Origin: Canna indica
Taxonomy: Eukaryota > Streptophyta > Magnoliopsida > Zingiberales > Cannaceae
NCBI GenBank assembly: GCA_034359265.1
Contig: CP136898.1
Span: 2,172,501 to 2,236,500, forward strand
Direction: 5' to 3'
Length of the DNA: 64,000 bases
Shown here: one piece after another, positions 22,650 through 33,542 of the stretch
Position numbering within the stretch: the stretch's first letter is position 1
How the letters are laid out: each line of letters starts with the position of its first letter
Made by a program: the position numbers and the translations under genes
Notes under the pieces: model-generated
What the model was told of the DNA's origin: nothing
Seen by the model: only the letters and a program-made list of their open reading frames with translations
Database searches by the model: none

Positions 22650-23040
22650 GACAAACCTTATCTAATACTATTTTTGAGAATTTTATCTAAAGTACTTGGT
22701 AAAGTTGGCTGCCAATCTTATTCATAGTAACAACTTGGTCTGGAAGTGAATGAGATATATGACAATAAGATGAAGTTTTTTTAAAAAATAAGTGAATTAT
22801 TTTTATGATAAAATTGAATAATTTCTACACCAAAAATGAAATTAAATTTAAATTGCATTCACACTCTAATTATCTCAATTTAAGTTACACTAGTTCAACA
22901 ATCTAAAAGTAACCTCACTTCATGAGGAAAACAAACTATTTTGAGAATTTTATCTGAAGTACTTGGTAAAGTTGGCTGCTCGATTGGTAATCTTATTCAT
23001 AGATAACAACTTGGACTGGAAGTGAAGGAGATAATATGAC
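22650..23040 (+). repeat. ~110-bp direct repeat pair
   Basis: About 22670-22775 and about 22935-23040 share 'tttgagaattttatct', 'agtacttggtaaagttggct' and 'ctggaagtga' with small indels. The spacer is about 160 bp. Origin unknown. Confidence 0.7.
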
Positions 23041-24228
23041 AATTGGTGACGACAGTAGTTGACATGGGTAGGAGAAGTCTATATACGAGTTTAAAATTTA
23101 GCTCCCCATGATTGGATGAACACGACGTTATTAATTATGTAAAAATCAAACTACAAGCACAACAAATTTAATAATGGTGACTTGAGACCACATGATTAAC
23201 TTATAACCAGTTTTTGGTCCCATTACTAACTTTTCATGTAACCTTCGATAGCAAAATATTGTTATAGAAATTAGGGGTCAGCATCAACGATAGGATCAGA
23301 AATTCGAACCCAAATAAGAAGACTCCAAAATCATCTGACCATATCCAAATAAGAATTAGAGGCCCGACCGATTAACCTGAATAAGATTGGTTCCGATGCT
23401 AATAATCTGAATTTTCTTTTAAAAAATCAGAATTCATTATTTTTTCAAATAATTTTAAATATTATCATCTAAAATATTCACTATTCTAATCTATTATATA
23501 TAGATTTTAAATATTATCATCTAAAATATTCATTATTACGGATGATATATCAAGGTTTTTTTTAAGTTTTACTATTATAAACATATCGAAGATTCATTAT
23601 TTGAGGATTTCTCTTAATTTTTTGGTCAAGCCGAGAATATCAAGATTTTTACTCGATCGACCCAATTCAAATTAGGGGTATAAACTCCTTAAAAATTAAA
23701 TCTGATCCGACCCGGCCGAATTTCTCAAATAACTCAACTCAAATTAAATTTTTGGATTAATTTTTTTGAATTATTTGAGTTAGTTCGGATTTTACTCACC
23801 ACTAATAGGAATGGCCATTATCTTTGCATAATGTGATGGAACATTATTGGCTTTACATTAATTTATGTACTTGAAATCCTGGGACTTGAAAAGTAGCTTG
23901 TTCGTATATGCTGAGCAGTGAAGCATTGATGGTTTAATGACCTGTTTGCGGAAAAATGATTTTTAAATGTGATTGACTTTTTTATTTTATTTATCATGAA
24001 AAAAATGGACCAAAAGAGTATATAATTTAAGAAGTTGCAACCTGAAATAAAGTTGGAAGTAGGGAAAAGAAATTATCTACTATTCTACTCGATGTTGAAC
24101 AAACATCATTGATTAAATTTATTGTTTAATACTTTAATTACTATTAAGCATAAAACAAGACAGAAGAAAAAGGTGCACGAAACATGGCGAGGTTGAGATT
24201 AATCACCTGAAATTGATTAGGTGAAAGC
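23041..24228. other. intergenic, no gene seen
   Basis: AT-rich DNA with a short repeated block 'taaatattatcatctaaaatattca' (first 20 bases shared) at about 23456 and 23508. It probably consists of degraded repeats. The last ~90 bp next to 24228 are likely 3' UTR of the minus-strand gene. Confidence 0.4.
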
Positions 24229-24657
24229 TTAGTCGGCTTCCGATTCTTCATTAATTCCCAATTCGGTCTCATCCGCATCACGGTCATCTTCGACTGCGCC
24301 CGCCTCTGCCTCCGCTGCCGCCGTGGTATCCAGATCTGCCACCGGGAAGCGGAAGCATCCGAACTTTGGCGTCGTCTCGATCGGCGTAACGAATCCCGAT
24401 CTCGTATCGAACGAGAATGACAGCTCCGGTCGCAACGCCCCGCTCGATTCCTCATCCTCCTCCTCCTTCGCCGCGAGCGGTGTCGTCTCCAGCGCGGCCG
24501 GGCACGTCCGCCGCCGCTTCGATTCCCGAGGTGGGGCGTCTCTCTCCGCTCCCTCCGTTTCGTTGGCGCTTTGCGCTTCGGGGCGCGGGCCGAGATCCGA
24601 GGAATCGACTGGAGTGGTGGCAGGGAGAGCCGGCGCGTCCTCCGCCTTGGCCGCCAT
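24229..24657 (-). CDS. 142-residue acidic protein with nuclear-type signal, function unknown
   Basis: A single GC-rich exon starts with MAAKAEDAPAL and stops at 24229-24231. An in-frame upstream ATG at 24735 would add 26 residues that look like translated 5' UTR, so 24657 is preferred. Visible features are a basic cluster ESKRRR (residues 45-50, possible nuclear signal), a central acidic EEEDEE (65-70), a motif-like segment FSFDTRSGFVTPIETTPKFG (81-100) and an acidic tail ending EESEAD. No membrane segment or signal peptide. Codon and GC character match the other host genes here, and the frame is open, so a real gene is likely. I do not recognise the family. Confidence 0.65.
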   Translation of the reverse strand: MAAKAEDAPALPATTPVDSSDLGPRPEAQSANETEGAERDAPPRESKRRRTCPAALETTPLAAKEEEDEESSGALRPELSFSFDTRSGFVTPIETTPKFGCFRFPVADLDTTAAAEAEAGAVEDDRDADETELGINEESEAD

Positions 24658-25787
24658 CTCGAAGAAAAGACGGAGAGAGAAAGGGAGATCAAAAAGCAGT
24701 GATTCCAGTCCACCACCAGACACCAGCGTGCGCACTGCTGGCGCTGTTCCAGACTTAGTTTGGGTAAAATAATAAATAGTAGCAAAGATTATTTATTTAC
24801 GTTAGGATTAAAAATATATAAAATCCAAGCCCAAGAGTCTGGAACTTAGCTTGACCGAAAAAACTTTTATAAGCATTTCGTCCATAAAAAAAATTATGGG
24901 CGAGTGAATATAAGTTGACGGAATAAATAAAAATAATAAGAAAATAAATATAATTAAATGAATATGAATTCATTCATATTTTACTTGTGTTCACTTATTC
25001 ATTTATTTTTTAGGGGTAAGTCCGTCCATAGAAATTGCACTTCAAAGTAGACGAGGATGTACATGCAATAACCTATATTATTAAACAATCATAACAAAAA
25101 AATGCATATGTACTAAATATAATAATATATACATCATATGTTATGAAATTTTGAATTAATAATTTTATAACTTGAACTTGAATTTGATTCTAATATTGAT
25201 AAACTAAATATGATTTTATCACTTAGAAATTGATTTTTAATAGGATGATATGTGTACGTATGTATGTATATATCCCAACGTAATTTTTATTTGGATTTTA
25301 AATTTTGATAGCTGCCAAATGGAAAATGAAGTGATGAACCAACTGCTACCCAAGCTTATAGGTAGCATTTAATTAAATGAAGTGATGTTAATTAAATAAG
25401 CTTTTAAAGTTTCATAAATAAACCAAACTTTATAGACAATCAAATAAGTTTTTCCCCAGGGAAATAAGAAAAAAAATTCTTGGTCAACATATTTCGCTTC
25501 AGGAACAGTTCTGCACAACTGCAACTTGATTTAGAAAACCTAGTATATTGGATTCACATCTTTTCCGAGCATCAAATACAGGTTACCGAATACATAGGAA
25601 AACAATTAAAGATTCTGTTATGTGTAACTATCATGTGTCTGTACCATAAAAGGGTCGCCTAACATGAAATTTCGAAGCGGATATCTCAATTATCTAGATA
25701 TGATTTTACACTGGACAATGCCGAAAAGAAAAAAGATGTAATTGGTAATTCACATTTGATCTTTCATTTTGCACCATTTTGTTTTAG
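24658..25787. other. intergenic, no gene seen
   Basis: The first ~120 bp are probably promoter and 5' UTR of the 24.2-kb gene, which reads leftward. The remainder is AT-rich with a (TATG)n-like run at 25258-25270. The minus-strand side near 25788 would be the 3' UTR of PPD6. Confidence 0.4.
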
Positions 25788-28478
25788 TTATACTTGAAAA
25801 GAATCAAGCATTGCTTTGAGAGTCTTCTGAGAGAGCTGCCATTGCTTGTCATTGGCACTCGCCACAAATAAGATTACAGTATTTCCTTTGGCCGTCGCCT
25901 TTGCCAGATTATGCGAACCAGTCAAAGCAAATGGAGTCTCAAGCTCGTATTTGTAATACTGCAATCGAAAATAAAATTGCATCAGAAGCTGATGGGTTGT
26001 TGGAGTAAGTAATTTTCTTGAATGTTTTAAAAAGCAAGATTTCGAATATTTAACTTAGCACATGGATGACCAGCTATCGCCAATAAAGCAATCCACTGAG
26101 AGCAAGCAAGTCAAACTGGAAATAACAACCTTACTCGAATAGGATTTGTTGCAAAGCTCGCACCAGATAGGCATCAAAATCAAACTAAAAATTAGAATTA
26201 CTACATACATCGTACCAGAGAGGCATCAAAATCAAACTAAAAATTAGAATTACTACATACATCGTACCAGAGAGGCATCAAAATCAAACTAAAAATTAGA
26301 ATTACTACATACATCGTACCAGAGAGGCATCAAAATCAAACTAAAAATTAGAATTACTGCATACATTGTATGAGATCATCAGTAGAAATATTGAATATAA
26401 CCTATAACCTTACAGATCCTTAACTAATACTACAGAATAATGTTTATTAAGATTCAAACAGTTGGAAAGAGCTCAGGGATGTGCTCGTGATGTGTGAGAT
26501 TTGTCTACTGGAAATTAGTAAACCAGAGAAAACAGCAGACAGACTGTTCAGGTTTTCTCTTAGCAACACTTGCATCCTTAGCTCAGCAAAAAACTGATGA
26601 ATTCTATCTGTTTATTTGTACAAGTTTACTCCATAAGCAAAATTGCTTCGGTTTCAATGGTTAGTCTGGAGTTAAGCGTGCGTGCCATTTATATGCACGC
26701 AACAAACAAACTTGATTAGACGAGCAGTATGATCTATATGAACAAATTTTGTGAAACCAACTTTTCAAATAAATGTACATGCTATGTTGACTGGAATTTA
26801 CTAGTCTAGCTCCATAATAGTACACCATTTGCTGAAGAAGGCCTACTTAATTATTTGCAATTTGAAATTTGTTGGACAAAACCCCATGTGATTCAATTTA
26901 TAACCAAAGAACTCTAAGTCGAAACTATTGGCATATTGTTCAACCACAGGTTCCTTGATGTTCATTTGTTGCAGTGATCATGGGAAGAAAAATTTGCGGT
27001 TTATAAACTTCACTTAACTGGTCTTTTTTTTTTCAGTATGATATATTTCACAACAAAGTTCATATGCTAGGAGAAGGTTTCAATCAGATATTAAACTTAT
27101 CAGTTTTAGCTGTTTAAAGCACATCCAAGCCAGATTTTGCTATGATCCCATAAACAGACTTTGCAATATTTTAAACTAAAGGGAAATAATAATAATCTAA
27201 GAAGGGCATTATGTAAGAGAATCAGTTAAGAAGTTTACTGTTTGATCCCCCTGCTTCTCAATGGATGCTTCAAGCAACTCATCAGAGTCAAATGTGTTTC
27301 CGGTGACAAAAGGTCCAAGAGAAGCAATCACCTTCTCAGGGTCTCCAATTTCTTCAATCGTAGCATTTGGTTTGTTTGTTAAACGAATTAATGGAGAAGC
27401 CACAATCTGAACTTTGCCTTGCTTTTCATCTTCAAATTTCACCTCCACCCATGGTTCGGCACATTTTGGTTGGCAATAATTTCCAGATAGTATGTTGGCA
27501 ACTCGTGTTTGTTTCCATGTTGGTGGGATCATAAATTCATATGGTTGTACATTACCTGCAACAAATAGTCAAATAAAATCTTTAATAAAAGAAGACAACC
27601 AAAATAAAGTATTATAAATGTTCCATGGCATCCTGATACCGGCTATTTTCCAATGTGTTCCCTTAAGCACACTAACATAACAGGAATGTTGAGGATGGAG
27701 GCCAGAGTCATATTGAAGGATCGACGGTGGAGGTGATCATGGTACTATGCACATCCTGGCATGCATGCTAAATGGTTTAACAACCTAGCACTTGCTATTT
27801 GTTCTTTATTGCCTTAAAGGACTAATCCTAAATAGCCCAAGCTTCTGAGATAATTCATCAATGCTTTGATCCTAACATGTGATACCTTGAGATTCATGAC
27901 AGACTTCAAGAAGAAACTAAAAAATCTAAAATTTCCCAAAAACAAATCGCCATGTACAGATGTACTGGGTATCAAATTATCAATATCAAAGTGCCTGAAA
28001 CAAACTACAAAAAGGTAATACTACAAACAGGCAGGTGCTAATTAAGTTATGATGCGGCTTTAACGCGACATTACAAAATTATCTTGCAATACAATAAATG
28101 TTTCACTAACGAGAAATTCGAGAACGAGTACCTACCGGCCCGAAGAGCCGGCGTGTCCTTAGAGGTGGCTTTGAAGAGGACGAAGGCAGGGTCGGTAGGG
28201 GACGGCGGCAGGTAGGCGCCTACCTCAACCTCCCGGGTAGCCAAAGCGGGAGGATTCTTCCAAAAGATTGGTGTGAAGGCTACGCCAGCAACCAGGTCCC
28301 TCCGCCGAACCACGGAGGAATACTTGCGCGAGGAGGAGGGTTTGCTGGGATTGGCGGCGACGGGCACGGATTCAGGAGGAGGGGAAGAAGAAGGGAGCGA
28401 GGGAGATCGGCAGGAGGATCCGGCGGAGACGATGGAGGAGAGAAGCGGGTGGAGGGGAGCGGCGGAGGCGTTTGCCAT
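25788..28478 (-). CDS. PPD6: PsbP domain-containing protein 6, chloroplastic (thylakoid lumen)
   Basis: PPD6 is a thylakoid-lumen PsbP-fold protein; the Arabidopsis protein has been described as redox-active. Three exons, read right to left, are 28478-28136, 27555-27239 and 25958-25788. All junctions are GT-AG and phases agree, giving 276 residues. The N-terminus is Ser/Pro/Ala-rich like a chloroplast transit peptide, followed by RRRDLVAG and an ALA site, which resembles a twin-arginine lumen-targeting signal. Then come VEVGAYLPPSP, PTWKQTRVANILSGNYCQPK, the CQPKC cysteine pair, the basic-hydrophobic LIRLTNKPNATIEEIG, and the C-terminal ETPFALTGSHNLAKATAKG. I chose ATG 28478 (MANASAAP); an in-frame ATG at 28571 adds a basic extension. 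Intron 2 holds a 52-bp tandem repeat. Confidence 0.94.
26171..26372 (+). repeat. 52-bp tandem repeat, 4 copies, in PPD6 intron 2
   Basis: The word 'gcatcaaaatcaaac' starts at 26171, 26223, 26275 and 26327, an exact 52-bp period. Units 1-3 are nearly identical and the last is diverged at its end. It is a likely length-polymorphic minisatellite. Confidence 0.93.
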
Positions 28479-30678
28479 GAGGAGCGAAATGAGCGTTAAG
28501 CCACATTCCCTCCCCCGCCTTCGCTTTCTTATCCGAGCTGAAATGAGCCCACGGCACGAGCTATCCGCCATGGAGAATTTTCCAATTTGGCCCCCTATTT
28601 TTTATAAACGTTTCAATTGTGCCCTTGATGATCCAAAATTACCTGTCAAGTCAAATTTTGAAGAAAAAAAAAATCTTCAATTCGATGATAATTGAGTGCA
28701 AGTCATATTATTATTTGGATTAAAATTTAAAAGGGACGCAATAGTTGAGGGGAATAAAATATTATTTAAAAAATATTACTTTAATAAAAAGGACGCAATA
28801 TATTATTTGAAGTACTCGAGGGTAATAGAATATTACTTCAGCGGAAGAATAGACATAGTAAATTGGTAATTGTAGGGACTGCTTCACGATGACTCTTGAT
28901 CGTTTTCAGGAAGAATGTCGGCTCTACTCCCCTTTTGTTTGAGGTGTCGTCCACAAATGGTGTTCATGTCTCAACTTGGTTGGCGTCGCCTTCGTTGTCT
29001 TTGATTTCAACGACGGGCCCTTCGAGTAATTTTTGTTAAGGTCGGTGTGGATCACTCCCACACCTGTCTCTAAAATTGGGATTTTGAGTACCAAGTGGGG
29101 GTTGATACAACGACTCTCAATTTGTTCAGTGAATGTCGTCTCAAAATCATATGGTAGGGGATTGGGTTGTCATCGGTCAGGTATTGTACATCGGTCATTT
29201 TAGTCTTCGACTGAGAATCGAAAGTCATTATTAGCCACACATAGCCTCATACGTTGGCTCGTTTTCCCGAGAATTCGACGAGGTCTCCGTTGTAGGGGTA
29301 GAGAGTGGCTTCAGTTAGTTGCATTTTCTTGAACATTTAGTAAAACATGATATCAACTAAGCTCTCTTGGTTTATCAGAACTTTCTTGATAATATTTTTG
29401 TCAGCAATTACAGAAATAATAATGGGGTCATGCAAATTTTTATCAATTCTCTATAAGTTAGATTTGTATAATGATATTATCAAGGTTTTGACACGAGACC
29501 TATGCGGGCTAATCGTGTCATATGAAATGGATTCCCTAGTTAGGGTTCTTGGAAGGGATTTGATGCTGGAGTTTCAAATGTACGTAGGTGGGTGTTTAGG
29601 TTTTTCAACCATCCTAATTTGTTTTTTTAATTTGCAACTAATATTTTATAAATTTTAATTTATTAATTTATCAATTAATTTTTTTATTTATCTTTTAATA
29701 TTTTGAACAATGAAATATTATCACATATCATTTTTTAAAAAAAATATTAAATAGGCAACACTGAATTAACGAATGAATTATTTTTGTTAATTTCATAAAA
29801 TTTAGTATTTTTTGTCGGGGAAAGCATTTTCCCGAGTTGGACCTTTAATGTATTGAAAATTCCTTTCTAATTTATTAGATAATTCATGGATTATCGTTCT
29901 ATTAATTTCATTATAATTTATTTTGAGACAAAATATATTATTTTTTATATTAATTACAAATAAAAAATAATTTTCATATACAATAAATTATATATTCTAT
30001 AATTTACAAATGGAAAAATTATTATATTTTACATACATCTAAAAATATTAATTTTACAAATTAATTTTTTTTCCATATATATTTATAGAGCCGATAAATA
30101 TTATCAGCTCTATAAATTGAAATAAATTGTTTCAACACGACAAATGCAATTATCCCATCACGACTCCATCAAAGTAATCAATTTATTTTGGTCCTCGAGA
30201 TATATTTCGCAGTATGACTTTAATCAAATTAATTATAATTAGTATTTCATTCGATAAACTTGAACTGAAATATTAATCAGGTTGAGTGTTTATGATTTTT
30301 TGAATTTTCGAATTTGAGTAATGTTTCAGTATATATTGAAAAAAATAAATCTAACAGCTCTATTTGAGTAATTCGATTAAACTATAATCTTAGTTTCTTA
30401 ATTATAAATTTGCTTGCAAAGCAAAAAAGAATAATAAAAATTTTAATTCATAAATCAAATTTGGTACTAAACTGGAAATCTGAAAAATGGGGAGTAAAAA
30501 ATATTAAATAGGATGGCAACAGTTTTGTTAATCATATTTTTTTAGTCAACTGAAACGGTTTATAAACTCGCTAATTGAAATCAAAATTGTTTGATTTTAA
30601 AAATTAATATTCGAAATCGAAACCGATTCATTTCTGACGATAACCGAAATTGATTAGTTCTGTTCGGATAGATACGAT
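28479..30678. other. intergenic, no intact gene
   Basis: The first ~100 bp are probably PPD6 5' UTR and promoter. A moderately GC-rich stretch at 28880-29340 looks like a degraded coding or transposon remnant but has no open frame I recognise. Beyond 29640 the DNA is AT-rich. At 30500-30680 a diverged fragment of the hAT element that follows is visible ('ggatggcaacagttttgtta'). Confidence 0.4.
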
Positions 30679-31147
30679 TAGGGATGACAACAGTTCGTTA
30701 ATCATATATATTTTTTGTTAATCAAAACCGATTAAATACCCATTAATCGAAATCGAAACCGTTGGATTTCAAAAACTAGTATCAGAAATCGAAATCGACT
30801 CGATTTCGATTATCCGTCGAATATTCAAATCGATTAACCAGTTAGTAAAATGGTAACAGATTAGTCAACTAGTTTATGAAATATCTAAAAATTATCAAAA
30901 TAATTAATTATAATGGTTTTGGATCATTATCCACGAATAACTAGCATCTAAAAACCAATTATAAATATATTTTGGTTTTCGTTATCAACTATCCCGCGAA
31001 CTAATAATCGAAACCGAATCGAAGTTAATCAAATTTTCATATTTTCCAACCAAAACTGAATCGAACCGTAAATTCACTATCTGAAATCGAATTTTACTAT
31101 TCGATTAATCGGTTTACCATGATTATTCGATTTCAGTGCCACCCCTA
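30679..31147. mobile_element. 469-bp hAT-type MITE
   Basis: Ends are TAGGGATGACAACAG and CAGTGCCACCCCTA. The flanks GATACGAT and TATATGAT match at 6 of 8 positions, an eroded TSD. The interior is built from 'aatcgaaaccg'-type repeats. No ORF. Confidence 0.65.
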
Positions 31148-32045
31148 TATATGATTATACAATTACTAATCAGTTATCAATTAATAAATAATTAATAAAT
31201 AATTATTAATTATGTATAATAATTAATTATAACCGATTTCAATTACTAGTTATCAGGAAAATCTAAACTATAACTAATTTCAATTATCGATTATCCGTGA
31301 ATCGATAATCAAAATCGAACCAAATATAATCGATTTTCTGAATTAATTAATTGAAATCAAAACCGAATAACAAATTTATTGTCTAAAATCGAATTTTATA
31401 ATTTGAGTAATCGCGATGAATCAATTTTAATTTTCAATTATCACCTCTAAATTCAAATCTCAACGTGAACGTCAGCATCAGCAGAAAGGATCAAACAAGG
31501 AAGTCAAGTAGGAAACTGGGTTAGAGATCATAAAGAGACCCTGCTTGGTCCTCTTCTCCGCCCTCCGAGCTTATCTCTATCCTAAATAGAGACGGTATTT
31601 TTTTCGATTTACCGGACGATTAATAATATTTTAATTTTTATTGTAAAAAAAAAAAAATCAAACAAGAAATTCAAGTAGGAAACGAGCCAGCCTACCTGGA
31701 GGAGCGAGAGGGATTGTAAACAAGCCTTTGTCATGAACTCATGATGCTCTCCTCTCCTCATAAAAAGCTGTTCCCCTCCCAACTCTGGCGTGCACTGCTC
31801 TCAGCGCAGATGGAGGAGGAAGGAGGGAAAAAGCCTAATCCGGTCAATCCCTCATTAGCTGTCCATCATGTACCACCACCGCTATTTTTTACACCTCCTA
31901 CTACTGCCAGTAGCTGCTAAAGCCTACAACAAGACGACGTCGTTTCTTTCCTCGACTTTATTCTTTTGCCCCCTCGATCTATTAATTAACTCAGCCTCAC
32001 ATGCAAATCCACACTATAAAGAAGACTCTGCGTGCATCTCTCCAA
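31148..32045. other. intergenic and distal promoter of the F-box gene
   Basis: AT-rich to 31440, then mixed composition. Two related ~27-bp stretches beginning 'atcaaacaa' at about 31489 and 31657 suggest a small duplication. Another TATA candidate (TATAAA, 32015-32020) lies just before the preferred one. The small plus-strand ORF at 31868-32122 overlaps the promoter and is not credible. Confidence 0.4.
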
Positions 32046-32053
32046 TATATAAG
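32046..32053 (+). promoter_or_regulatory. TATA box of the F-box/kelch gene
   Basis: TATATAAG lies 177 bp upstream of the ATG. No ATG occurs between about 32080 and 32223, which fits a leader of roughly 140 nt rich in CT. Confidence 0.55.
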
Positions 32054-32222
32054 TCGATAGCAATAGAAGAGCAGCAAATCGGATCCAATCGCTGCTTTTC
32101 CCCCACTTTATCAAGTCTTTAACGTCGTCTTCTTCCTTCCTTCTCCATTTTTCTTTTAATTTAGTGCATATATTTATAACTTGTTTATCCAGTTGAAGGA
32201 CGAGGACGGTGGGCGGTGAGCC

Positions 32223-33542
32223 ATGGCGGACGCCTGCAACTCTCGGAGCCTGTCGTGGCTCGTCAAGCCCTGTCGCCCGGATCCCCGCCGCGAGATCGTC
32301 GCTCACCAACACCCCTCGCTGGATATCACCCACCCACAACACCTCAGGCCGTCCGCCTCTCCTGTGGCCCCGATCGCGTCTCTGCCTGACGATATCCTCC
32401 TCGAGTGCCTCTCCAGAGTCCCTCCCTCCTCCCTCCCCGCCCTCTCCCTCGTCTGCCGCCGCTTCTCCCTCCTCCTCGATTCCCCTGCCTTCCTCCGCCT
32501 CCGCCGCTCCCATGGCCGCCTCCGCCGCACTCTCCATGCCCTTGCCCTCTCCGATCTCGGCGTCCTCTCTTCCGCCTCCCTCCCCGTCGACTCTTCCCTC
32601 GCCGCCGCCGTCGCCGACGCCTGGGCTCCCCCCGCTTCCTCTTCCTCCGCCTTCGCGGTCGCTCCACTCGACGCCCTCGACGGGTCGTTCTCCTTCTCCC
32701 ACGCCCGGATCGCCGCCGTCGGGCGCTCGATCTACATCATTGGCCGCGGCGCCACCCTCCGATACGACACGTGGACTGGGGCGGTTGCCGCACGGGCCCC
32801 GACCATTTTTCCGCGCAAGAAATTCGCCGCAGCCGCCATCGGCGGTAAGATATACGTGGCCGGCGGCGCCGCTCGGACTTCTGCGGTCGAGGAGTACGAT
32901 CCGGTGACCGACGCCTGGCGGGTGGTGGCTGATGCCCCGAGGCAGCGGTACGGCTGCATCGGCGCCGCTGCAGGAGGAGTGTTCTACATTGCCGGCGGGC
33001 TGCGCGTGGGCGGGGGCGGCGGCGAAGGCGGAAGGCTGGACGCGCACGTTTGCGCGGGATCGATGGACGCGTACCACGTGGAGGCCGGGGCATGGGTGAG
33101 GGGTCGGCCGGGCGCGGGGGCGGCGGTGCTGCCGGGAGGCGGGTGCGTCGTCGGAGCGTGCGGGGCGGGGCCGCACGTGTACGTGGTGGCGAGCCACGCC
33201 GTTGAGTTGTCGTTTTGGCGGTGGGAAGGGAGGGCGCGGCGGAGCGGCGGAGGCGGCGGCGAGTGGACTCGGTTGGAGCCGCCGCCGATTCCGGCGCGGG
33301 CGGGTTTGGGTGGGGCCGTGCGCTTCAGCTGCGTCGGTGTGGGGGAGAAGAAGGTGGTGGCGCTCGTCCACGTCTCCTTCGGGTGTGGCAACGGCGGCGG
33401 CGGCGGTGGCAGGAGAAGCTCGGAGGTCGCCGCGCTGGAGGGGGCGGTTCTGGTGTACGATATAAGGGGCGGCGAGTGGACTCGCGGGCCCGATCTCCCT
33501 CCGGGGTTCCGACGATTCGCCGTCGCCTGCGTGGAGTTCTGA
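32223..33542 (+). CDS. F-box/kelch-repeat protein
   Basis: F-box/kelch proteins are substrate receptors of SCF ubiquitin ligases: the F-box binds SKP1 and the kelch propeller binds the target. This intronless, GC-rich gene encodes 439 residues. The F-box spans about 51-93 (IASLPDDILLECLSRVPPSS then LVCRRFSLLL). Kelch motifs follow from about 160: RSIYIIGRGATLRYDTWTG, GKIYVAGGAARTSAVEEYDP (with the GG pair and DAW), GGVFYIAGGLRVGGG, and a last one near the C-terminus (VLVYDIRGGEWTRGPDLPPG). A glycine-rich linker of variable quality sits between motifs. The first ATG after the TATA, in a good context (gccATGG), was used. The specific family member cannot be told. Confidence 0.93.
   Translation: MADACNSRSLSWLVKPCRPDPRREIVAHQHPSLDITHPQHLRPSASPVAPIASLPDDILLECLSRVPPSSLPALSLVCRRFSLLLDSPAFLRLRRSHGRLRRTLHALALSDLGVLSSASLPVDSSLAAAVADAWAPPASSSSAFAVAPLDALDGSFSFSHARIAAVGRSIYIIGRGATLRYDTWTGAVAARAPTIFPRKKFAAAAIGGKIYVAGGAARTSAVEEYDPVTDAWRVVADAPRQRYGCIGAAAGGVFYIAGGLRVGGGGGEGGRLDAHVCAGSMDAYHVEAGAWVRGRPGAGAAVLPGGGCVVGACGAGPHVYVVASHAVELSFWRWEGRARRSGGGGGEWTRLEPPPIPARAGLGGAVRFSCVGVGEKKVVALVHVSFGCGNGGGGGGRRSSEVAALEGAVLVYDIRGGEWTRGPDLPPGFRRFAVACVEF

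Noticed and set aside
24323..24772. Plus-strand ORFs opposite the 24.2-kb gene
   Set aside because: Composition-driven overlap in GC-rich DNA. The minus-strand frame has a better start context, an acidic/basic domain layout and a fitting AT-rich upstream region. Some doubt remains because neither strand has recognised homology.
28273..28695. Plus-strand ORF over PPD6 exon 1
   Set aside because: Antisense of the transit-peptide exon; charged low-complexity peptide, and the minus strand has good splice sites and homology.
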